From contig QHYP01000240.1 of NCBI GenBank assembly GCA_003224195.1, positions 1 to 11,960 of the forward strand: a stretch of DNA of 11,960 nt. Direction: 5' to 3'. The position numbers were made by a program, and so were the translations under genes. Source of the stretch: Acidobacteriota bacterium (GTDB lineage: Bacteria > Acidobacteriota > Terriglobia > Acidiferrales > UBA7541). The notes beneath the pieces were generated by a model. That model was not told the DNA's origin and ran no database searches. It was given only the letters and a program-made list of their open reading frames with translations. Of the stretch, positions 1-5,802 are shown in pieces (the first letter of the stretch is position 1; every line of letters begins with the position of its first letter).

Positions 1-2
1 CG

Positions 3-1124
3 CATCTCGACGTGGTGGAAGCGCGGCGAGAAGACTGGACCACCGACCCCTTCCAATTCGTGGAGAAAGACGGCTACTTCTACGGCCGCGGCACGGTGGA
101 CATCAAGGACGGCGACGCGATTCTGGTCACAAATTTCATCCGCTGGAAGAAGGAGGGTTTCGTCCCCGACCGCGACGTGATTCTTGCGCTCACCGCCGAC
201 GAAGAGGGCGGCACGGCGAACGGCGTCGAGTGGCTGCTGAAAAACCACCGCGATTGGATTGACGCCGACTTCTGCGTGAATCTTGACGGCGGCGACTTCA
301 TGAGCGAGCACGGCAAAAAAATTTATGCCGCGGTGCAGGCAAGCGAGAAAGTGTATGTGGATTTTCAGTTGGAGGTGCGCAACCCGGGAGGACACAGCTC
401 GCGTCCCACGCGCGACAACGCCATCTATCGCCTCGCGGAAGGGCTGACGCGCGTCGCGAGGTTTGAATTCCCAGTCGATCTGAACGACGTGACGCGCTCG
501 ATGCTCGAGCGCAGCGCCGCGCTCGAGACGGGCCAGCGTGCCGCGGACATGCGCGCCGTGGCTAAAAATTCTAATGACTCGGCGGCCGTGGAGCGGCTCT
601 CGGAGGACCCGTTCTACAACGCAATCCTGCACACCACTTGCGTGGCGACGCGGCTCGATGCGGGCCATGCGAACAACGCGTTGCCACAGCGCGCTTCCGC
701 CAACGTGAATTGCCGCATCCTGCCGGGCGAGGATCCGCGGAAGATACAGGCAACGCTCGAGAAAGTCCTGGCCGACCCGGAAATCAAGGTGAGCCAAGTT
801 CCGACGATCGCCGCCGACGGCAGCCGCATCGAAGCCGTTTCAGTCCCTCCTTCACCGTTACGAAAGGACGTCTTCGGAGCCGTGGAACGGACAGCAAACT
901 CCATGTGGCCGGGGCTGCCCGTACTTCCGGTGATGGACACGGGCGCGACCGACGGCCGGCTTCTCCGCGCGGCGGGAATTCCCACTTACGGCATCGCGGG
1001 CGTATTCCTGGATCTGGACAACCGGCGGGCGCACGGTCAGGACGAGCGCGTGCGCGTGCAGGATTTTTACGACGGCGTCGAGTTCAATTATCGGCTGACC
1101 CGCGAGCTGACGGCGGCACACTGA
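3..1124 (+). CDS. M20 family metallopeptidase (5' end outside window)
   Basis: This is the C-terminal part of a zinc-dependent M20 exopeptidase or deacylase (carboxypeptidase/ArgE/DapE-like family). The reading frame is open to the left edge, so the true start lies upstream. A GTG at 12 is in frame but sits inside the first conserved motif, HLDVVEA, whose codons begin at base 3. The full metal site is visible: His at 3-5, the HxD Asp at 9-11, bridging Asp in GTVDIK at 99-101, the Glu-Glu pair (catalytic and ligand) at 201-206, Asp in NLDGGD at 285-287, and the C-terminal ligand His in RRAHGQDE at 1032-1034. The lid domain carries NPGGHSSRP near 387. With every expected ligand kept, the enzyme should be active. 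The substrate cannot be read from the sequence; peptides or N-acyl amino acids are typical for the family. It converges on the next gene with only 21 bases between, and I see no terminator hairpin there. Confidence 0.93.
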   Translation, partial: HLDVVEARREDWTTDPFQFVEKDGYFYGRGTVDIKDGDAILVTNFIRWKKEGFVPDRDVILALTADEEGGTANGVEWLLKNHRDWIDADFCVNLDGGDFMSEHGKKIYAAVQASEKVYVDFQLEVRNPGGHSSRPTRDNAIYRLAEGLTRVARFEFPVDLNDVTRSMLERSAALETGQRAADMRAVAKNSNDSAAVERLSEDPFYNAILHTTCVATRLDAGHANNALPQRASANVNCRILPGEDPRKIQATLEKVLADPEIKVSQVPTIAADGSRIEAVSVPPSPLRKDVFGAVERTANSMWPGLPVLPVMDTGATDGRLLRAAGIPTYGIAGVFLDLDNRRAHGQDERVRVQDFYDGVEFNYRLTRELTAAH

Positions 1125-1145
1125 AACAGAGCAAGGCGCGCAACG

Positions 1146-1439
1146 CTACATGATCGAACCGGTGGGTGTGTCAGTGGGCGAGTTCATTTCCACGTCGAAT
1201 CCCATCCGAATCTTCTGCAGCACTTCCTGCCGATCGAGGCGCGCAGACTGCGCGAACGAATTCGCGATGTGACCGGCCAGGTCGGCTAGCATGATTCCCC
1301 AGGCAAACGGGTCTTCCCACACGCCGGTCCGAAGACTCACATGCTGGCCCTTTTGTGCGATCCAGACGCGAAGCACTTCAAAGGATTTCCCGTCTTGACG
1401 GGCCACATCCGGAATCATGAGCTGATCTTTTTGCCCCAT
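1146..1439 (-). CDS. DUF5076-type small protein
   Basis: This is a 97-residue cytoplasmic protein with no signal peptide or membrane span. The core, EVLRVWIAQKGQHVSLRTG followed by VWEDPFAWGIMLADLAGHI (residues about 21-58), is what I recognise as the DUF5076 family; its function is unknown to me. The C-terminal third is a likely amphipathic helix and then a Thr/Pro-rich tail. Two ATGs lie six bases apart (1445 and 1439). I chose 1439 because the Shine-Dalgarno-like GAGG at 1449-1446 abuts the first ATG but stands six bases from the second. The gene lies 35 bases downstream of the terminator that closes the M48 gene on the same strand, so it needs its own promoter or read-through. A weak -10-like TACAAT at 1470-1465 (minus strand) is the only candidate I see, and no matching -35 is evident because that place is taken by the hairpin. 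Confidence 0.82.
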   Translation of the reverse strand: MGQKDQLMIPDVARQDGKSFEVLRVWIAQKGQHVSLRTGVWEDPFAWGIMLADLAGHIANSFAQSARLDRQEVLQKIRMGFDVEMNSPTDTPTGSIM

Positions 1440-1473
1440 AGTCATCCTCGCCGACCAACCCCCAATTGTATGT

Positions 1474-1504
1474 AAAACGGCCCGGGACCACGCTCCCCGG
1501 GCCG
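1474..1504 (-). terminator. Intrinsic terminator after the tonB-M48 gene pair
   Basis: A perfect nine-base stem, CGGCCCGGG at 1478-1486 and CCCGGGCCG at 1496-1504, closes a nine-base loop. Read on the minus strand it is followed directly by TTTTACA (1477-1471), the classic stem plus U-tract. It begins 22 bases past the M48 stop codon (1527-1529). Read on the plus strand it is followed by AAATCTTTT, so it might also work weakly the other way, but no plus-strand gene needs it. Confidence 0.82.
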
Positions 1505-1526
1505 AAATCTTTTCGAACGAGCTGAA

Positions 1527-3107
1527 TTACTGGGGTTTCTTGGCGACTTCTCCCTTCGGGTCGGCCGCCACTGCTGACGTCGGCTTGGCCGCCTCGCTTC
1601 CATAGCGAATGAGATACGGCATGAAGGGCGTCACCTCGAAGGGCATTTTTTCGCGTTCGGCAACCGCGCCGATGGGTTTGGCTTTGATCAGCTCGAGCCG
1701 GTCGTTCCAGGGGTCAAGCTTGACGCGCCCGCCGAGGGGCAGGGCCGCAATTTTCTGCGGATTCTTCGCGTCCGGCGCCTGCACGGCTTTCACGTCGGTA
1801 AGCTCCGGAACGCGGTTGCCGAGGTGGGGACTGATCAGGTTGGGGATCTCCTTCGCGCGTTTGTCGAGCATCTGAAGGAAGAGCGCCGCGTTCCCGAGCT
1901 GGGTCTTATACGGCGAATTGTTCAGGATTTCGATGCCCTTCGCATTCGCGGCTTTTTCCTCTTCGGGAGTGCGGGCAAAGCCGAAATGGCGGAAGGTCTC
2001 CTTGTCGTCCACGAGCAATCGATCAAAGAAAGCGTACTGGGAATCGAGCCGGTGGCCGAGAACGGCATGGCTGAGCTCGTGGGCGAGCACCGAGGCCAGG
2101 CTGGCCTCGTCCGGCAGAACGTCGACGAGGCCGCGGCTCAGGACGACCGTGTGGCCAATCGTGAAAGACTCGAGCGTGGTCGTCATCAGGACGCGGCAGC
2201 GGACCTCGGGATCGAGATCAATGTTATTGGTGACCTCGAGGTTGTTGACGACCGTGTCGAGAACCTTGTCCACCTCCCCAGGCGGCGCAAGCAACCCGAT
2301 GCGCTGCAAGCGGTCGATGACATTGTCTTCCGCCTGGCGGTCCCAGGAGCGCTGCGCCTGGATGGGTGTACGGTCGTTGGAAGTCGTGGATTCGTCGTTA
2401 ACCGGAGTTTCGACCAGGATCTTGCTCAGTTCCTGCTCCTGGCCAGAGCGGCCGAGGTTGTAACCCCAGAGACGCGTCTGCGCCTTGAACGAAAGCTTTT
2501 TTGCGATCGCGTAACGCAGTTCGCCGCTCTCTTCGCTATAAACAAAGGCGGGCAGCCAGACGCCAGGCTGGACATTCGAGCGCCAGCTATCGAAGTGGAA
2601 GTAGAAGCTGGAATGACCGCCGCCTCCGTAGGAGCCGTTGAATCGCACGACGTTGAAGTCCTGATCCTCCACCCAGATGCGGCCGCGGAAGCGCCCCTTG
2701 CCGGAGTTGGGCAGAGGTGTCACGTCAAAGACCAGGCAGCGGACTTCGCCGAGGAATTCGCGGCGCACGTAGTCGAACTTGTAGTGATCACGGGTGAATC
2801 CATTTGTGTCGATGAAAATCATCTGAAGGAAGCCGTCGGGCAGATACTCCATCGCAAACGAGAAGAAGTTGCCGATGGAACTGAAAATCTTTTTGCCCTT
2901 GCCCTGCGCGTCGGAGAGGGAGACGAGCTGCACGCCCTTAGAGAAGTCGGCGCGCCCGAGAAAATACTTGTCGCCAGCCGGAACGAAACCCAGCTCCTTG
3001 TCCGGCTTCAGGTTCTGGATGTAAGTCTCGACGAGGGGCTGAAATTTGTTGATGTTCTGGTAGAGGCGGTTTTCATTGGCGATGATCCGGTCCAAGACCT
3101 CGTCCAT
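1527..3107 (-). CDS. M48 family metalloprotease with LolA/LppX-like N-terminal region
   Basis: This is a 526-residue protein from the ATG at 3107. The zinc protease motif HELSH (residues 343-347, in LASVLAHELSHAVLGH) is that of M48 peptidases, which usually act on or in the cell envelope (BepA/HtpX/Oma1 relatives). The likely third ligand Glu lies in the segment PEEEKAANAKGIEIL (about 381-395). The family often has ExxAD there, and here Asn replaces Asp. The N-terminal half (about 1-215) has motifs such as EVRCLVFDV and GRIWVEDQDFNVVRFNG, which resemble the half-barrel of lipoprotein-sorting proteins; that comparison is an inference. The start is unresolved. The frame stays open upstream into tonB, but no convincing start lies there, and the good ATG with a purine-rich ribosome-binding site (3186) is in another frame. 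A signal peptide is expected for this family and is not intact. The gene follows tonB and ends at a strong terminator. Confidence 0.87.
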   Translation of the reverse strand: MDEVLDRIIANENRLYQNINKFQPLVETYIQNLKPDKELGFVPAGDKYFLGRADFSKGVQLVSLSDAQGKGKKIFSSIGNFFSFAMEYLPDGFLQMIFIDTNGFTRDHYKFDYVRREFLGEVRCLVFDVTPLPNSGKGRFRGRIWVEDQDFNVVRFNGSYGGGGHSSFYFHFDSWRSNVQPGVWLPAFVYSEESGELRYAIAKKLSFKAQTRLWGYNLGRSGQEQELSKILVETPVNDESTTSNDRTPIQAQRSWDRQAEDNVIDRLQRIGLLAPPGEVDKVLDTVVNNLEVTNNIDLDPEVRCRVLMTTTLESFTIGHTVVLSRGLVDVLPDEASLASVLAHELSHAVLGHRLDSQYAFFDRLLVDDKETFRHFGFARTPEEEKAANAKGIEILNNSPYKTQLGNAALFLQMLDKRAKEIPNLISPHLGNRVPELTDVKAVQAPDAKNPQKIAALPLGGRVKLDPWNDRLELIKAKPIGAVAEREKMPFEVTPFMPYLIRYGSEAAKPTSAVAADPKGEVAKKPQ

Positions 3108-3186
3108 GGTCTTGGGCTGCTGTTCGGGAGTGGTCGATGCCGGGGCGCTCGTGGAGAGCGCCAGGGTCGGGAATTCTCTTGCGCAT
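3073..3186 (-). other. Out-of-frame start of the M48 gene (probable frameshift)
   Basis: The purine-rich GGGGGAAGAA (3200-3191) stands four bases before an ATG at 3186, just past the tonB stop (3207-3205). This is the best start signal for the M48 gene. In that frame the product is only 37 codons, ending in TGA at 3075-3073, and matches nothing I know. Dropping one C from ATTCCCGACC (about 3174-3165) would join MRKRIP to TLALSTSAPAS and on into the M48 frame, giving a short signal-peptide-like start. This may be a real frameshift, a larger deletion, a sequencing or assembly error, or, much less likely, programmed +1 slippage at CCC-G. Confidence 0.5.
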
Positions 3187-3204
3187 GTTTTTCTTCCCCC
3201 AAAC

Positions 3205-4395
3205 TCAATAAGCCAAACGGAACTCAATCCGCACGCGGGCCGGGAAATCGACCGGCTGGCCGTCGCGCTTGGCCGGTTTGAACTTGATCTGCTCTGCCGC
3301 GCGCGTAGCCGCCTCATCGAGCCCGTGACCCAGGCCGCTCACGACGCGGTTGACCGTCACTTGTCCGGAAGCCAGGAAAACGACCTCGAGAGTGACGTCG
3401 CCTTCAATTCTCTGCTTACGCCCCTCAGCGGTATATTCAGGACGCGGTTTCTCCAGAATGTCAACAGGGGTAGTCGCGCTTTCGGTGGGAGCGGCCTTCT
3501 TCTTGGGCGCGTCTGCGACAGCCGTTGTTGCGTCGGAGAAGCTTGTGGATTGCACCGTACCGCCACGCTTCGCGGCCGGCGGGGGAATGGCAACGCCGTT
3601 GCCAAATCCTGTGCTCGCCACTGTCCCGCGGGCGCCGGTTGCCCCACCCGTGCCGTTGCCGTAGCCGGGACCGCCTGGAAGAAGCGGCGAACCCTTTGCG
3701 TTTACGTTTGCCCGCTTGTTCGGATCACCGGGACCCGGCAGGCCGTTCTCATCGCCGAATCCGCCGGTCTGCACCTTGTTCACGGGAAGATTGAGGGTCG
3801 CGGGTGCAGCGCTGCCCGTGGAGGCGGATAGATTGCCGATCTTCACATCTTCCTTTGGCCGCTTGGGCGCTGCCGTATTCACTGCGAGCTTCGCTTCCTC
3901 GAAGGCCTTGTTGATCTCCGGAGCCTTCACCTCGAGTTTCTTCGGCTTCACGAGGATGGGCTGCTCGAACTTCGGCGTGGGAATCTTTACGACCTTGGGC
4001 GGGTCAGGTTGCGGGACGACTTCCGGCTTTGGCTTGACCGGCTCAATCCTTGCTTTAGGTGGCTTGGGCTTCGGAGGCCGTGGAGCGATGGGCACTTCGG
4101 TGAGCGGAGTGGCGAGGGGCATCACGTCGTAGTGCATCGCATACCGCAGGCGCTCCGGGTAGAACAGCGGGATCATCAGAAGGAAGAGCAAAAGCGCAGT
4201 CTGGAGCGCCGCGCTCGCTCCGTAGAGGTTCCAGCGAGGCTTTGCATCCGGCAGCATCTCCAGACGGGCGGGCACCCGGTTGTTATTGCCCAGGGCACGT
4301 TTCCACGCGTTAGGATCGCCAGACCAGCGGCGGGGTTGGAGCCCCACGCCGAGCCGGCTCCTGGCGTCAGCTTGTCCAAGCATGGTGATACTCAT
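3205..4395 (-). CDS. TonB family energy-transducing protein
   Basis: This is a 396-residue inner-membrane protein that would couple proton-motive force to outer-membrane transporters. Domains in order: a cytoplasmic N-terminus of about 55 residues; one membrane span, about 56-79 (LYGASAALQTALLLFLLMIP); a Pro/Lys-rich periplasmic stretch, about 104-160 (PRPPKPKPPKARIEPVKPKP); a Gly-rich low-complexity part, about 210-270; and a C-terminal TonB domain, about 312-396, containing RPEYTAEGRKQRIEGDVTLE and ending IEFRLAY. The cytoplasmic tail and the long Gly-rich spacer are larger than in enterobacterial TonB (about 240 residues), a style common in Acidobacteriota. An in-frame TTG at 4464 would add 23 residues. 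I prefer ATG 4395, although its ribosome-binding site (GAGG, ten bases away) is weak and ATG 4383 is also possible. No ExbB, ExbD or TonB-dependent receptor gene is in the window. The M48 gene follows 18 bases after the stop. Confidence 0.88.
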   Translation of the reverse strand: MSITMLGQADARSRLGVGLQPRRWSGDPNAWKRALGNNNRVPARLEMLPDAKPRWNLYGASAALQTALLLFLLMIPLFYPERLRYAMHYDVMPLATPLTEVPIAPRPPKPKPPKARIEPVKPKPEVVPQPDPPKVVKIPTPKFEQPILVKPKKLEVKAPEINKAFEEAKLAVNTAAPKRPKEDVKIGNLSASTGSAAPATLNLPVNKVQTGGFGDENGLPGPGDPNKRANVNAKGSPLLPGGPGYGNGTGGATGARGTVASTGFGNGVAIPPPAAKRGGTVQSTSFSDATTAVADAPKKKAAPTESATTPVDILEKPRPEYTAEGRKQRIEGDVTLEVVFLASGQVTVNRVVSGLGHGLDEAATRAAEQIKFKPAKRDGQPVDFPARVRIEFRLAY

Positions 4396-4777
4396 CCGCG
4401 GGCTGCCTCGAAAGAGATTCCTTCCGGCGAACACAGGTTGTCTAGGGTTTCGCCTAGCGCCCAAGTTCGCTAGCGAAGAAGGAAGTACGCTTGCGTTGCG
4501 AATACAAGCGTATTTGTGCGGCTGGGGCAGCCGAATAGAACTTTCGTACTAACAGCGCGAAGTCGCCACTGCTCCTGGGGGTGTACCGCTGGGCACGCCC
4601 CTGTGATTCAACCCCGTCCCGCCGGCCAGGTTGCGGTCATCCGGGCTATTCGGCCTAAGCATACCTCAAACTGTACAATCCGGCGCGTCTTTCCGGCGCC
4701 GAGTATCCTCAAAGGGATTATGCTAGGCGAAGAAGGCTTCTCCCAATGGAAAGGGTTTCTAGTACGGGCATTGATAT
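4396..4777. other. 382-base divergent intergenic region (tonB / sigma factor)
   Basis: I find no convincing gene here. It must carry the promoters of both tonB (-) and the sigma factor (+). The tonB-proximal part (4442-4533) is packed with palindromes, listed separately. The middle has an imperfect hairpin, GGGGGTG (4577-4583) against CACGCCCC (4594-4601) with one bulged G. The sigma-proximal part has a six-base hairpin, CGGCGC (4681-4686) and GCGCCG (4696-4701). Just before that hairpin lies a -10-like TACAAT at 4674-4679, with no recognisable -35 at the usual distance. If it is used, the sigma transcript would have a leader of about 95 bases starting with the hairpin. Promoter calls here are weak. 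Confidence 0.4.
4442..4533. promoter_or_regulatory. Palindrome cluster upstream of tonB
   Basis: Four inverted repeats occur within 92 bases: CTAGG/CCTAG (4442-4446, 4453-4457); the perfect 12-base palindrome TTCGCTAGCGAA (4466-4477); AAGTACGCTTG (4483-4493) against CAAGCGTATTT (4505-4515), which pairs over eleven positions with one G-T wobble; and CGGCTG GGG CAGCCG (4519-4533). The first two also share a direct repeat, TTCGCCTAGCG (4449-4459) and TTCGCTAGCG (4466-4475), whose starts are 17 bases apart. Together they could be operator half-sites or a structured 5' leader of the tonB transcript. Which of these applies cannot be told from the sequence. Confidence 0.4.
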
Positions 4778-5740
4778 ATGGGCTCGGAAGAATCTTCGTT
4801 AACGGGGCTGCTCGCGGGGCGTGAGGCCCTGATCGAGTCTCTGCACGCCGTGGCGCAGGCTTCCCGCTGGCACCTGCCGCTTCCCCCGTTTGCGGAAGCG
4901 CTTGCGCGGAGCGCTCGGAAGCGGTTTTGCGGGGGCGCGCCGACTGCCAAGCAGATCGAAGATTATCTCGCGTCGCTGCATCTTGAAGATCTCGCGCTGG
5001 CTTGCGCTTGCGCGGAAGGCATTGAAGCGGCCTGGGAGTATTTCGTGAAAACCTATCGGGGGTACCTGCGCGCATCGGCGGGCGCGCTTCTCGGGCGCAG
5101 CGGGGATTCCGCGGAAGCCTGTGAACTCGCCGACACGATCTTCGCCGATCTCTACGGTTGGAATCGCGAGAAGCCGGGGCGGCAGCCGCTCTTCCTTTAT
5201 TTTCACGGCCGCAGCAAGCTCTCGACGTGGCTGCGCGCCGTGCTTGCGCAGCGCCGCGTGAATGCCCTTCGGGAGCAACAGCGCTTCGATCCGCTGGATG
5301 AAACTGGGGAAAGGCCCGGAGCGCCGCTGGGCAGGGACGCATCATCACCGCTATTGCTCGATCCCGACCGCCCGCGGTACGTCGCCATGTTCCGCCGCGC
5401 GCTGCACGCCGCACTCGCCCGACTCGATCCGCGCGACGCACAGCGTCTGACCCTCTATTACGCGGAGGAGCGGACGCTCGCCGAGATCGGCCAGCGCCTC
5501 GGCGAACACGAATCGAGCGTCTCACGAAACCTCGAGCGCCTCCGCCGCGAGCTGCGCAGCGCAGTCGAAGCGATGCTGCGCGCGGGCCTCCCGCAGATCG
5601 ATGGCCACGCCGCGGAGGCGGGCCTGAGCGAAGATCAAATCGCGTTGTGTTTTGAATATGCGGTCGAAGATGCGCCGCTTGATTTCAGCAAAACGCTGGG
5701 CCGCACCCGGGGTCCGGAGGTAAAGAGGCCGCAGCCATGA
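4778..5740 (+). CDS. Sigma-70 family (ECF-like) RNA polymerase sigma factor
   Basis: This is a 320-residue protein. Region 2 lies at about 75-170 and includes ELADTIFADLYG (2.2-like) and LSTWLRAVLAQRRVNALREQ (2.3/2.4-like, for opening and reading the -10). Region 4 lies at about 205-268, ARLDPRDAQRLTLYYAEERT followed by LAEIGQRLGEHESSVSRNLE, a helix-turn-helix that reads the -35. There is no region 1.1 or 3, as in ECF factors, but the protein is much longer than a usual ECF factor (about 180-220) because of an N-terminal extension of about 75 residues and a C-terminal one of about 50 (EAGLSEDQIALCFEYAVEDA). Start: an in-frame TGA at 4772-4774 makes ATG 4778 the first possible start. It has no good Shine-Dalgarno sequence. 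The stop overlaps a short ATGA-coupled frame leading into the anti-sigma gene 52 bases later, which supports one operon. Confidence 0.88.
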   Translation: MGSEESSLTGLLAGREALIESLHAVAQASRWHLPLPPFAEALARSARKRFCGGAPTAKQIEDYLASLHLEDLALACACAEGIEAAWEYFVKTYRGYLRASAGALLGRSGDSAEACELADTIFADLYGWNREKPGRQPLFLYFHGRSKLSTWLRAVLAQRRVNALREQQRFDPLDETGERPGAPLGRDASSPLLLDPDRPRYVAMFRRALHAALARLDPRDAQRLTLYYAEERTLAEIGQRLGEHESSVSRNLERLRRELRSAVEAMLRAGLPQIDGHAAEAGLSEDQIALCFEYAVEDAPLDFSKTLGRTRGPEVKRPQP

Positions 5741-5802
5741 TCGCCTCGCGCAAGAAAGTGGCTGCGAATCGTTCTAACGGTGGAGAGCCGCATGGCGCCT
5801 GA
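5737..5802 (+). other. Possible 21-codon coupling ORF between sigma and anti-sigma genes
   Basis: An ATG at 5737 overlaps the sigma stop as ATGA. It opens a 21-codon frame beginning MIASRKKVAANRS and ending in TGA at 5800-5802, just past the anti-sigma ATG at 5792. Ribosomes ending on sigma could re-initiate here and be delivered to the next start. No database-style homology is visible and the peptide is basic and short, so this may be chance. Confidence 0.2.

Noticed and set aside
3187..3204. Programmed frameshift linking tonB to the M48 protease
   Set aside because: tonB ends normally at a complete TonB domain before the M48 start region. There is no slippery heptamer at the tonB stop and no reason for a fusion.
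1824..3281. Open plus-strand frame of 485 codons opposite the M48 gene
   Set aside because: The sense strand has HELSH and a coherent M48 protein. The antisense product has no recognisable motif and no start signal.
4577..4601. Hairpin considered as a terminator in the divergent region
   Set aside because: The stem has a bulge and no U-tract on either strand, and neither flanking gene ends here.
4608..5525. Open minus-strand frame of 305 codons over the sigma factor and intergenic region
   Set aside because: The product is extremely Arg/Ala-rich and lies opposite the clear sigma-70 regions 2 and 4.
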